From an uncultured Draconibacterium sp. (GTDB lineage: Bacteria; Bacteroidota; Bacteroidia; Bacteroidales; Prolixibacteraceae), in assembly GCF_963677565.1 (NCBI RefSeq), contig NZ_OY781981.1, positions 4,208,001 to 4,272,000 of the forward strand: DNA of 64,000 bases, read 5' to 3'. Below are positions 28,118 through 36,805 of this stretch, one piece after another; within the stretch, counting starts at the first letter, position 1; each line of letters starts with the position of its first letter. Under the pieces are notes generated by a model that worked only from the letters and a program-made list of their open reading frames with translations, was not told the DNA's origin and searched no databases. Both the position numbers and the translations under genes were made by a program.

Positions 28118-28135
28118 CTTCTGAATTTTCAGAAG
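28118..28135. repeat. palindrome CTTCTGAA-TT-TTCAGAAG
   Basis: A perfect 8-bp inverted repeat with a 2-base centre, 41 bases after the cytidylate-kinase-like gene and 26 bases before a terminator. It could be a processing hairpin or an operator. Confidence 0.45.
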
Positions 28136-28160
28136 AAATTAATTTTAATCTCACCTTACC

Positions 28161-28194
28161 AAGGCCTTTCTTTTGAAAGGTCTTGCTTTTTTTT
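28161..28194 (+). terminator. Rho-independent terminator of the cytidylate kinase-like gene
   Basis: AAGGCCTTTC and GAAAGGTCTT form a 10-bp stem (one wobble) around TTTT, followed by GC and a run of eight T. Confidence 0.88.
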
Positions 28195-28405
28195 GGATTT
28201 TAATCAAAAAATAACATCTTTATGGTGATAATGTGACAATTAGTCCGTTACTTTGATATAAGATTTTAATTCGTATTTCACCAAAGTTTGTGATTTTCCG
28301 TTTTAACGTCTGAAGCGTTCTCAACTATTTTTTAATAATTACAAGAATTAAGCGGCCTAAAGCCGCAATTTTTACATTTATACATTTATATTTTTCTATT
28401 TTTTT
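28195..28405 (+). promoter_or_regulatory. long leader region of the RRM gene with a GCGGC/GCCGC hairpin
   Basis: No coding region is seen. At 28352-28366 GCGGC pairs with GCCGC around CTAAA and is followed by AATTTTT, a small terminator-like hairpin only about 40 bases before the start codon. Downstream of it is a U-rich stretch (ACATTTATACATTTATATTTTTC) right up to the ATG. This layout suggests control in the mRNA leader, as is common for RNA-binding and cold-shock genes; it is an inference. Confidence 0.4.
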
Positions 28406-28837
28406 ATGAATTTATTTGTTGCAAGGTTAGACTCATCGATTACAGGTGACGACTTAAATGAAATGTTCTCTGCTCACGGAGAAGTAACATCTGCCAAAGT
28501 AATTTTTGACAGAGAAACGGGAAACTCGAAATGTTTTGGTTTTGTTGAAATGCCAAACGAAGAAGAAGCTAATGCTGCTATTGCTGCGCTGAATGAAAGC
28601 GAATTAGAAGGGAAAGAGATTGTAGTTAAAGAAGCTAATCCTCCTCAGGAACGCCCACGTCGTGATTTTAATCGCGGTGGCGGCGGTGGCTACAACCGCG
28701 GTGGCGGTGGTGGTTACAACCGTGGTGGCGGTGGCGACCGCAGAGGCGGTGGTGGCTATGACCGTCGTGGTGGCGGTGGTGGCGACCGCAGAGGCGGCGG
28801 CGGTGGTTATAACCGCGATCGTAACGATCGTTGGTAA
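28406..28837 (+). CDS. RNA-binding protein: RRM domain plus Gly/Arg-rich tail
   Basis: A 143-residue protein. Residues 1-80 form an RRM: RNP2 is near the start (LFVARL) and RNP1 is KCFGFVEM (about 48-55). Residues about 86-143 are a low-complexity tail with RGGGGGYNRGGGG and DRRGGGGYDRR units, like the RGG boxes of glycine-rich RNA-binding proteins. Bacteroidota carry such proteins as abundant RNA chaperones and post-transcriptional regulators, in place of Hfq in many members. The tail could promote RNA binding and condensate-like assembly. It is a single gene with a long leader and a terminator directly behind it. Confidence 0.9.
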   Translation: MNLFVARLDSSITGDDLNEMFSAHGEVTSAKVIFDRETGNSKCFGFVEMPNEEEANAAIAALNESELEGKEIVVKEANPPQERPRRDFNRGGGGGYNRGGGGGYNRGGGGDRRGGGGYDRRGGGGGDRRGGGGGYNRDRNDRW

Positions 28838-28860
28838 GCTTCCGGAAAGATATTTAAAAG

Positions 28861-28892
28861 AAGGTGTTCGTTTTACGTACACCTTTTTTTTT
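28861..28892. terminator. Rho-independent terminator between convergent genes
   Basis: AAGGTGT-T-CGT and ACG-T-ACACCTT pair around TTT, followed by a run of T. It serves the RRM gene and lies against the stop codon of the opposite-strand asparaginase gene. Confidence 0.8.
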
Positions 28893-29886
28893 ATAACTTC
28901 TTCAACCACGATTCAGCATCAACCAGTTCTGTTTTATCTGCAGTTTTTACAGCATAATTAAAACCGGGTTGTATACAAAACGATCCGTATTCGCCATTTT
29001 TATTCAATGCAATATAACCGATCTGGTGCTGCTGATAATCAGGAATCTTTTTGGCAATTCTGCGTACTGCTTCTTCGCAAGCTTTTGAAGGAGACATTCC
29101 CTGCCGCATTAATTCTACCACCAAAAACGAGCCAAGTGTTTTCATCACCAACTCTCCCGATCCGGTTGCAGTAGCTCCTCCTACTTCTCCATCAACAAAT
29201 AAACCTGCCCCAATAATCGGAGAATCGCCTACCCTTCCATGCATTTTGTAGCCCATTCCGCTGGTAGTACAAGCACCTGAAATTCGTCCTTCTTCATCAA
29301 TAGCCAGCATCCCAATGGTATCGTGGTTATCTTCAGTAACATTCTCAATATTGATTTTATTGCTGAATTCCTTATTTTCTTTTTTCCACTGCTTCCATTC
29401 TTTTTTGCGCGCTTTTGTTAACAGTTTTTCTTTTCCAAAACCATTATCCAATGCAAATTTCAACGCCCCTTTTCCACTCAGCATTACGTGTGGGGTTTTT
29501 TCCATTACCAATCTGGCAACCGAAATGGGATGAGTAATATGTTGGAGGTAAGTTACACTACCTGCCCGTCCTCTCTCATCCATAATGCAAGCATCAAGTG
29601 TTACTTTTCCGCTTGCATCGGGGATTCCGCCTTTTCCAACTGTAATAACATTCGGATCTCCTTCGGGCACACGAACACCTGCTTCAACAGCATCCAGTGA
29701 GTGCCCCCCTGCTGACAAAACTTCCCAAGCCGCTTCATTAGCAGGCATACCGTGATTCCAGGTAGAAATTACGACAGGAAATTTATTTGTTGGCTGAAAA
29801 ACAGTATTTGAAAACGTTTTAGTGGCCATACTGGCACCAGCAAACAGTAACGAGCTTTTTGCTATAAAGGAACGTCGAGATATCAT
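28891..29886 (-). CDS. N4-(beta-N-acetylglucosaminyl)-L-asparaginase / isoaspartyl peptidase family, Tat-exported
   Basis: A 331-residue Ntn-hydrolase precursor. The N-terminus SRRSFIAKS (R4-R5) is a twin-arginine signal. The chain is expected to cut itself before T190 in NHDTIGM, making an alpha and a beta subunit with T190 as the nucleophile; GDSPIIGAGLFVD and GELVMKTLG in the beta part are the substrate-site signatures. The family hydrolyses the GlcNAc-Asn bond of glycoasparagines, or isoaspartyl peptides; WNHGMPANEAAWEVL near the start favours glycosylasparaginase. In the periplasm it could end N-glycan breakdown. It has its own -7 element. Confidence 0.88.
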   Translation of the reverse strand: MISRRSFIAKSSLLFAGASMATKTFSNTVFQPTNKFPVVISTWNHGMPANEAAWEVLSAGGHSLDAVEAGVRVPEGDPNVITVGKGGIPDASGKVTLDACIMDERGRAGSVTYLQHITHPISVARLVMEKTPHVMLSGKGALKFALDNGFGKEKLLTKARKKEWKQWKKENKEFSNKINIENVTEDNHDTIGMLAIDEEGRISGACTTSGMGYKMHGRVGDSPIIGAGLFVDGEVGGATATGSGELVMKTLGSFLVVELMRQGMSPSKACEEAVRRIAKKIPDYQQHQIGYIALNKNGEYGSFCIQPGFNYAVKTADKTELVDAESWLKKL

Positions 29887-29912
29887 ATTTCAGAGACTTA
29901 TTAAATTTTTTT

Positions 29913-29920
29913 CAAAAGTA
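29913..29920 (-). promoter_or_regulatory. -7 promoter element for the glycosylasparaginase
   Basis: TACTTTTG on the minus strand, 26 bases before the start codon. The -33 box is not convincing. Confidence 0.45.
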
Positions 29921-29994
29921 AATAAAATAAACTCCAAATTTCATTCCAAAAGAAATTTTAACTTCCAGTAATTTTATTCTGAAATCAGATAATC

Positions 29995-31806
29995 TTATTC
30001 GTTTGAGAAATATTCGAGCGTCTTTCTATAATTTGAAAAAACCACTGCGCGTGAAATAAACCCAAGGTATTTACCATCATCGATAACCGCCAGGTTATAG
30101 CGGTTCGAAGTTTCAAATTTCTCTGCCACAGTTTCCATATTATCTGTTGATGAAATATAAAACTCGGGCATAAACATCAGGTCTTTTACCATTACGGTAT
30201 CGTACAGCTCATGTTCGAAAATCAGGTTTTTTACTTTCGATAATTTTACCATTCCCTTCAGGTAACCATTTTCGTCAACAATAGGGAAAAGGTTTCGGTT
30301 TGATTTCGAGATAGCTTTAACCAAATCGCGCAAACTGGCATCGGGTGATATTATCTCAAAGTCATTCTCAATCAACTTCTTGACCTCCATTGACCGAAGA
30401 ATAGCCTTGTCTTTATGATGCGTGATGAGCTCTCCGGTTTGTGCCAGACGCTTGGTATAAATCGAGTGAGGCTCAAAACGCATAATGGTTACATAAGCAA
30501 CCGTTGAGGTTATCAGTAATGGAATAAACATTCCGTAACCACCGGTAAGTTCGGCGGTAAGGAATATTCCTGTGAGTGGTGCATGCATAACTGCCGCCAT
30601 CATTCCTGCCATTCCCGCCAATGCAAAATTATTTTCAGGTACTCCAAGGTTGAAAAATGTATTCAATAAACTCACTAGAAAGTAACCGGCAATGGCACCG
30701 GTAAAAAGTGTAGGTGCAAAAATACCACCATTACCACCCGAACCCGTTGTTGCCGACATGGCAAACACTTTAAAAATCAATATTCCGGCAAGTACCAGCA
30801 ATACAACATATGGATTATCTTTCCACTGAAAAAACATCGAGTTATTTAATAAATCTGCTCCCTGGTTGTTAAAAACCGAGTTAATACTGGTATAACCTTC
30901 TCCCCAAAGTGGTGGGAAAATAAAGATCAAGATTCCCAGGGTTAATGCTCCAATCAATAAACGAACAAACCAGTTCTTCATTGCTGAAAACCGACTTTCA
31001 ATAAACATTGTACCACGCGTAAAATAGATTCCCATTAAACCGGTAAAAATTCCTACCAAAATATAAATCCAAATGGTACTGATATCAAAAGGCGAAATCT
31101 GTGAGAAACGCAACATTACACCTTCTCCCATGAAAAAGTATGAAATTACGGTAGCTGAAACGGCAGAAATAAGCAAAGGAATAAGAAAGGCCATGGTAAG
31201 ATCTAACATCAGAACTTCCAGCGTAAAAACAATACCAGCCATTGGCGCATTAAAAATACCGGCAATAGCTCCGGCAGCTCCACACCCAACCATCAGCGTA
31301 ATGTACTTATAACGCAGTTTAAATATGCGTGCCAGATTCGATCCGATTGATGCACCGGTTAACACAATTGGTGCCTCCGCTCCTACCGATCCGCCAAAAC
31401 CAATGGTCAGCGAACTGGCAATCATTGATGAGTAAGTTTTATGCGGCTTTAACTTGCTGCTTTTTCTTGATATGGAATAAAGAATTTTTGAAACGCCGTG
31501 CCCGATGTCGTCGCGAATTATATATCTGACGAACAAAACAGTAAGCAAAATACCGATAAAGGGATAAAGCAGGTAGAGGTAAGTAAATCCTTCAACAGAA
31601 ATCATTCCCGTTAACTCTTCAGCTACAAAGTGGATCAGGTTTTTCAACAACAATGCTGCCAATCCACTCAACAATCCAACCACCAAACTCAGAATGTACA
31701 AGAAATTCCTTTCCGGAATCTTTGCAATCCTCCACGCCACAAGTCGATTCACCAACTTGTTTATCCTCAACTTATTAATTCTATACACTCTAAACATGAG
31801 AAACAT
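29995..31806 (-). CDS. ClC-family chloride channel/antiporter with CBS domains (second of a pair)
   Basis: A 603-residue membrane protein. Residues about 35-440 hold the ClC transport domain; the gating glutamate is E144 in GSVGAEAP, where the family usually has G(K/R)EGP, so the second glycine is replaced by alanine (A145). The chloride-site motif is GHGVS (102-106) instead of GSGIP, with H103 at the serine position. Two CBS domains occupy about 470-600 and may bind nucleotides. It overlaps the upstream ClC gene by 17 bases. The next in-frame ATG (31797) is also a possible start. Its paralogue is about as long, so a heterodimer is conceivable. Confidence 0.9.
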   Translation of the reverse strand: MFLMFRVYRINKLRINKLVNRLVAWRIAKIPERNFLYILSLVVGLLSGLAALLLKNLIHFVAEELTGMISVEGFTYLYLLYPFIGILLTVLFVRYIIRDDIGHGVSKILYSISRKSSKLKPHKTYSSMIASSLTIGFGGSVGAEAPIVLTGASIGSNLARIFKLRYKYITLMVGCGAAGAIAGIFNAPMAGIVFTLEVLMLDLTMAFLIPLLISAVSATVISYFFMGEGVMLRFSQISPFDISTIWIYILVGIFTGLMGIYFTRGTMFIESRFSAMKNWFVRLLIGALTLGILIFIFPPLWGEGYTSINSVFNNQGADLLNNSMFFQWKDNPYVVLLVLAGILIFKVFAMSATTGSGGNGGIFAPTLFTGAIAGYFLVSLLNTFFNLGVPENNFALAGMAGMMAAVMHAPLTGIFLTAELTGGYGMFIPLLITSTVAYVTIMRFEPHSIYTKRLAQTGELITHHKDKAILRSMEVKKLIENDFEIISPDASLRDLVKAISKSNRNLFPIVDENGYLKGMVKLSKVKNLIFEHELYDTVMVKDLMFMPEFYISSTDNMETVAEKFETSNRYNLAVIDDGKYLGFISRAVVFSNYRKTLEYFSNE

Positions 31807-33592
31807 TAATTATCTGTTTACGATAACGGGTAAAAACACGAGCCCTCGAAATAAATCCAATGTATTTGCCATCCTCGATAACGGCAAGATTGTAGCGACC
31901 GGATGATTCGAACTTGGCAGTAACAATTTCCATGCTGTCGTTCGGATCAATTGAATATTCCGGCATATACATCAATTCACTTATTTTCACAGTATCGTAT
32001 AGATCATGATTAAAAATCATGTCCCTTACATCGTCCATCTTTAACATTCCAACCATGGTACCATCTTCTTTCACCACAGGAAATAAATTGCGGTGATTTC
32101 GCGAGATAGCAACAGTAAGGTCGCGCAAAGTTGCATCGGGAGAAAGTACTTCGAAGTCTGTTTCAATTAACTTCTTCACTTCCATCATTTGCAGTACGTT
32201 TGCATCTTTATCGTGCGTAAGCAATTCTTTGCGTCGTGCCAACTGAATATGGTAAACCGAGTTCGGCGTAAAAGCCCGAACAATTAAAAATGCAAAGGTT
32301 GCCGTAACCATAAGTGGCACAAACAGCGCGTACCCTCCCGAAATATCCGCGATTAAGAAAATCCCGGTTAACGGAGCATGTAATACTCCGGCAATTAATC
32401 CTGCCATACCAATTAAGGCGAAGTTATTTGTATTAATATCTCTGATTCCTAAACGATTAACCAACAATGCGAAGAGCATCCCGGTATTTACCCCCATAAA
32501 CAGCGTAGGTGCAAAAATTCCACCAACACCACCTGCTCCGAAAGTAAGCGATGTGGCAACAATTTTGAGCATTATTACTGCAACAATAAGTAACAGCGCA
32601 GCCCACAATTCTTCCCTTAACGAATAAAATAAACTATTATCGAAAAGATAATTCAGATCGCCGGCCAAACATTCGTTAATCGATTCATAACCTTCACCGT
32701 AAAGTGCCGGAAAAAGAAAGATCAGTGCGCCAAGACCGGCGCCGCCAACTACCAGACGTATTCTGTTATTTTTCAATTTTTCAAAAAGGTCGGCTATAAA
32801 CAGGTACATTTTGGTGAAATAAACCGACACAAATCCGGTTACAATTCCTAGAGCAATGTAATAGGGTAAATCTCCCAATTCAAAAGCTTCAACAACTTTA
32901 AACGGGTAAAGTACATCCTGCCCCAAAAATAAATATGAGGTTACCACCGCTGTTGATGATGCAAGCAACAAGGGCACCAAGGAAAATACCGTGAGGTCGA
33001 TCATAATAACTTCAACAGCAAATACAATAGCTGCGATGGGCGCTTTAAAAATAGCTGCCATAGCTCCTGCGCAGGCACAGGCCAGCATAAGTATCGTATT
33101 CTTGTAGTTTAAACGAAAGATATCAGCAATCCACGATCCCCAGGCTGTTCCGGTAGCAACTGTCGGTCCCTCCAAACCAACTGAACCTCCAAAACCAACA
33201 GTCAACGATGCCGTCACAACTGATGAGAATAAATTATGCTTCGAAATTTTTCCTTTTCGTTTTGAAATACTGTGAAGCACATTAGGAATACCATGCCTCA
33301 CTTCCGAACGAACCACATATTTTATTACTACGATGGCCAGAAAAATACCAACTACCGGCAGTGCAAAATAGATGTAGTTCTGCACCTCATTAGTAACGAG
33401 ACGATGAACCAATTCCTCGGTAAACCGCACTGTATTTTTTATTATAACCGCTGCAATTCCGGCAAGTATCCCAACAATAATACTTAACACGGTTAAAAAA
33501 CCACGTTCGCCCAAATGTTTTAGCCGCCAACGGTGAAAACGAACCCAAATATGCTGTCTGCTTTTGCTCATTTTGCCCGGTAAAAGTAACAA
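31790..33592 (-). CDS. ClC-family chloride channel/antiporter with CBS domains (first of a pair)
   Basis: Up to 600 residues; the ATG at 33571 (SKSRQHIW) is an equally good start and would remove seven hydrophobic residues. The ClC domain (about 30-435) carries the gating glutamate E141 in the normal motif GSVGLEGP, and RHGIP (99-103) at the chloride site, again with histidine for the canonical serine. CBS domains follow at about 460-595. The protein probably exchanges anions for protons or lets anions pass; transport mode cannot be told from the motifs. The downstream ClC gene overlaps by 17 bases, so both are made together. Confidence 0.9.
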   Translation of the reverse strand: MLLLPGKMSKSRQHIWVRFHRWRLKHLGERGFLTVLSIIVGILAGIAAVIIKNTVRFTEELVHRLVTNEVQNYIYFALPVVGIFLAIVVIKYVVRSEVRHGIPNVLHSISKRKGKISKHNLFSSVVTASLTVGFGGSVGLEGPTVATGTAWGSWIADIFRLNYKNTILMLACACAGAMAAIFKAPIAAIVFAVEVIMIDLTVFSLVPLLLASSTAVVTSYLFLGQDVLYPFKVVEAFELGDLPYYIALGIVTGFVSVYFTKMYLFIADLFEKLKNNRIRLVVGGAGLGALIFLFPALYGEGYESINECLAGDLNYLFDNSLFYSLREELWAALLLIVAVIMLKIVATSLTFGAGGVGGIFAPTLFMGVNTGMLFALLVNRLGIRDINTNNFALIGMAGLIAGVLHAPLTGIFLIADISGGYALFVPLMVTATFAFLIVRAFTPNSVYHIQLARRKELLTHDKDANVLQMMEVKKLIETDFEVLSPDATLRDLTVAISRNHRNLFPVVKEDGTMVGMLKMDDVRDMIFNHDLYDTVKISELMYMPEYSIDPNDSMEIVTAKFESSGRYNLAVIEDGKYIGFISRARVFTRYRKQIINVSHV

Positions 33593-33667
33593 TAAGCATT
33601 TGCTCTTAACAATTTTTAAGAACTAAAAACCCAAAGTTTTTGTTAAACTAACAAATTCAGTTTTAAA

Positions 33668-34534
33668 ATGAATATACGACTTACAGGAAGCAACGGATAC
33701 ATTGGTAAATTACTTACCGAAAAACTTAAGCAAGAAGGGCATTGTGTTTTGGGTATTCAGCGAAAACACCTTTACGAGCCGCCATCTATACTAAAAGGCG
33801 AGATTCGTGGAACCGATCTGATTATAAACCTTGCGGGCGCACCAATTTTACAGCGTTGGACTGCAAAGAATAGAGAAGTTATTTATGACAGTCGTATTGT
33901 TACCACCCGAAACCTTGTGCAGGCAATTGCCGAACTTCCTGAGAAAGACCGGCCAAAAAAAATGATTTCAGTATCTGCAATTGGCATTTATAAATCAGGA
34001 CAAACGCATACGGAAGAGAGTATAGATTTTGATGAAGGTTTTGTTGGAAAAGTTGTTAAAGACTGGGAAAATGAGCTCAAGAATCTCCCCGGCAATGTTC
34101 AAACTACTGTTTTTCGTCTTGGACTTGTTATTGGGAAAGAGGCCGAAACTATAAAAAATTTACTTCTTCCTTTTAAACTGGGATTCGGAGGCAAGATTGG
34201 TTCCGGCAATCAGGCCTTTCCATTTATTCATGAACAGGATGTAATAAATGCTTTTGTTTGGGCTGTGGAAAATGAGGAAAAAAGCGGCACATATAATTTA
34301 ACTGCACCGGAAAATATATCAAATAAAGAATTTACCAAAGCACTTGCAAAAGAATTAAACCGCCCGGCTCTATTTACCATTCCTGGCTTTGTTTTGAAAA
34401 TTCTTTTTGGAAAAGCAGCCATATTACTCACCGAATCTCCAAAAGTGTCATCAGGGCAACTTATCAACTCCGGTTTTGAATTTAATTTTCCGACGATAAA
34501 TTCTGCATTAAAAGATATTATTCACAATGAGTGA
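33668..34534 (+). CDS. TIGR01777-family NAD(P)-dependent epimerase/SDR
   Basis: A 288-residue extended-SDR-like protein. The Rossmann motif is TGSNGYIG (about 6-13); LAGAPI and RWTAKNREVIYDSR are signatures of the TIGR01777/YfcH subgroup, and SVSAIGIYKSG with Y near 109 holds the active-site tyrosine region. The C-terminal DUF1731-like part (about 240-288) is present. The role of this family is unknown in most bacteria; links to cell division and lipid-related functions have been proposed. It is divergent from the ClC pair and 65 bases before the FUSC gene, which has its own promoter element. Confidence 0.88.
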   Translation: MNIRLTGSNGYIGKLLTEKLKQEGHCVLGIQRKHLYEPPSILKGEIRGTDLIINLAGAPILQRWTAKNREVIYDSRIVTTRNLVQAIAELPEKDRPKKMISVSAIGIYKSGQTHTEESIDFDEGFVGKVVKDWENELKNLPGNVQTTVFRLGLVIGKEAETIKNLLLPFKLGFGGKIGSGNQAFPFIHEQDVINAFVWAVENEEKSGTYNLTAPENISNKEFTKALAKELNRPALFTIPGFVLKILFGKAAILLTESPKVSSGQLINSGFEFNFPTINSALKDIIHNE

Positions 34535-34567
34535 AAACTTTAAGTGGCAGGATATGTTCTCATTCAT

Positions 34568-34575
34568 TAGCTTTG
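34568..34575 (+). promoter_or_regulatory. -7 promoter element for the FUSC gene
   Basis: TAGCTTTG, 24 bases before the ATG at 34600. No clear -33 match. Confidence 0.5.
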
Positions 34576-34599
34576 TACAAAGAATTTTGAAGCGACTTT

Positions 34600-36735
34600 A
34601 TGAAGAACCACAAAAAAGGCCATTTAAGAACCAATTCTAAACTATTCAACCAGGTATTCTTGTTACATCCCTACCGGTTGTTTGCCTTACGTGCAACAAT
34701 TTCAATGGGTGTTTTGGCAGTCCCTTTTATCATTATTGGCCTACCATTTTTTGGCGTAACACTTGCTTTGGGAGCCCTGGCCGGTGCTTTATCCGAAACT
34801 GACGACCATCCTAAAGGACGCGTAAAATCTCTCTCCATTACGATAATAAGTTTTTTCATTTCCAGCTTTTCGGTTGGTTTATTGCATAATTACACGTGGA
34901 TACTTGGTGCAGGTTTTATTCTGTCAACCATCATTTTTATTCTTATTGGTGGCGTGGGCGAACGTTACCGCGCCATTACTTTTGGCTCTGTTTTGGTAGG
35001 TATTTATGCCATGTTGGGCATCGAAATCAGTCCGGCATGGTACTGGCAGGCAGTTCTGTTACCTGCAGGCGCCCTCTTTCATGGTCTTCTCACCCTGATC
35101 CTCATTTACCGTAATCCATGGCGTTTGCTCGATCAGCAAATGGCAAACGGATTTCAGTCACTTTCAAATTACCTCGAAAAAAAAGCCATGCTCTTCCCCA
35201 GTACCAGGCAAGATCAGGAAGAAATTAACAAAGATTTGGCGCTGCTAAACATAGCAGTTGTAAATGCGCTTGAGAAAATCAAAGAGGTGCTGAACAACTA
35301 TGCACGTGAAATGAAGGATGTTCAACCATTAAATTCGTACCTGCAACGTTTTATGTTACTGCAAAGCCTCCACGAACGAGCGGCATCAACGCACGACCGG
35401 CATGATAAACTCGGGAACAGCGACGAACAACTTGAAGTGCTGGAAGGATTTGGTGAAATGCTACGCCAATTATCTTATGCACTGCGCAAGGTTGCCACGA
35501 ATATGCTTACCGGTATTCACTACAATCATCCTCCGGCACTGGATTGGATATCGAAAGCAATTGACGATAAATTGCAGCAGATGAATCCTGAAGAGGCTCA
35601 GGATCTGATTTTATTGCACCACAATCTGAATCGTTCGCATATATCGTTAAAATACCTCGACGACCTGAAAGAAGGAACATCAATTCCACGTTTGCGAAGA
35701 GATGAAAGAACGGCGTGGGAACGCCTAAAAGCACAACTTTCATTGCGCCATCCGCGAATGCGCTATGCTTTGCGCCTGAGTTTAACTTTTGCAGTGGGTT
35801 ACATCCTTCAAATCTACCTCGACCTTGACAAAGGGCAATGGGTAATGCTTACCAGTTTGTTCGTAAGCCAGATTACCTACAGCGATACACGCCGTCGTCT
35901 TTTTGAACGATTACTTGGCACAGCAACCGGTATTGTAATTGGCGCCCTTTTACTTCAGATATTCACAACTACAGCCGCCCAGTTATTACTAATGATGGGG
36001 TCTGCCATGGCTTTTTTCATATGGCTGAGAAAAAATTATTCGATTGCAGTAATATTTGTTACAACCTTCGTTCTAAGTGCGTTTAATCTAATTGCACAAG
36101 ATGGTGGTATAAACATTATGATTCCACGCCTGGTAGATACTTTATTGGGAGCCAGTTTATCCTTCCTTACCATTCGCTTTTTATGGCCGGGTTGGCAACG
36201 TCATCGAATTTCGGGTTTAATTTCTAATTCACTCGAGAAAAACCGCATGTATTTTCAGGCCATTGCCAAAGAATATCGTCAACCCAGCAGCGATGATTTA
36301 AATTACCGGATAGCACGACGTGAAGCACACCTGGCCGACAACGAGCTTGCACAAGCCTGGAACAGTATGCGACAGGAGCCCAAAAGCAAACAGGGCATGA
36401 TGGACAACGTACTGACAATTACATATTTAAATCATGCTTTACTCTCGCATTTATCAGCACTGGGAGCACACCGCGAAATTAACCAAACCAAATATGAAGC
36501 AATTAACGATCTGTTTGAACAGATTGACAGGAAAATGTCAGAAGCAGGCAAAGTCACCCATATCGACGAAAACAGCTTTTCTGATGATCTCTCACTACTT
36601 CTAATGTCTCTTCAAAAACAGATCAACGAAACCGAGGGAGGTTTAAAACGTCAGCAACTACGCTTATTTTACAATATTGCAGCTACCACTTCAAAGATCA
36701 TGAAGGAGCTAAAACAATCCGGAATCAGCAATTAA
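34600..36735 (+). CDS. FUSC-family (YccS/YhfK-like) inner-membrane protein
   Basis: A 711-residue membrane protein in the fusaric-acid-resistance-like family. A first block of about six helices fills residues 28-165, a soluble alpha-helical part lies at about 170-375, and a second block of about six helices at 385-520 has the typical RRRLFERLLGTATGIVIGALLLQ. The C-terminal about 190 residues are soluble and helical. Family members are linked to efflux of aromatic acids or to envelope functions; substrate unknown. No membrane-fusion protein lies beside it. It is followed by a hairpin shared with the convergent pckA gene. Confidence 0.88.
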   Translation: MKNHKKGHLRTNSKLFNQVFLLHPYRLFALRATISMGVLAVPFIIIGLPFFGVTLALGALAGALSETDDHPKGRVKSLSITIISFFISSFSVGLLHNYTWILGAGFILSTIIFILIGGVGERYRAITFGSVLVGIYAMLGIEISPAWYWQAVLLPAGALFHGLLTLILIYRNPWRLLDQQMANGFQSLSNYLEKKAMLFPSTRQDQEEINKDLALLNIAVVNALEKIKEVLNNYAREMKDVQPLNSYLQRFMLLQSLHERAASTHDRHDKLGNSDEQLEVLEGFGEMLRQLSYALRKVATNMLTGIHYNHPPALDWISKAIDDKLQQMNPEEAQDLILLHHNLNRSHISLKYLDDLKEGTSIPRLRRDERTAWERLKAQLSLRHPRMRYALRLSLTFAVGYILQIYLDLDKGQWVMLTSLFVSQITYSDTRRRLFERLLGTATGIVIGALLLQIFTTTAAQLLLMMGSAMAFFIWLRKNYSIAVIFVTTFVLSAFNLIAQDGGINIMIPRLVDTLLGASLSFLTIRFLWPGWQRHRISGLISNSLEKNRMYFQAIAKEYRQPSSDDLNYRIARREAHLADNELAQAWNSMRQEPKSKQGMMDNVLTITYLNHALLSHLSALGAHREINQTKYEAINDLFEQIDRKMSEAGKVTHIDENSFSDDLSLLLMSLQKQINETEGGLKRQQLRLFYNIAATTSKIMKELKQSGISN

Positions 36736-36752
36736 AAACGAAGGCATAAAAA

Positions 36753-36778
36753 AACCTTCTGCCCGAAGACAGAAGGTT
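36753..36778. terminator. bidirectional Rho-independent terminator
   Basis: AACCTTCTG and CAGAAGGTT form a 9-bp stem around CCCGAAGA, with an A-run before it and T's after it. It lies between convergent FUSC (+) and pckA (-). Confidence 0.85.
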
Positions 36779-36805
36779 CTTATAATATATAAAGATTGAT
36801 CTGAA

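Noticed and set aside
28604..28961. Reading frames on both strands across the glycine-rich tail
   Set aside because: They are alanine/threonine/valine-rich shadows of the GGN-repeat coding sequence of the RRM protein.
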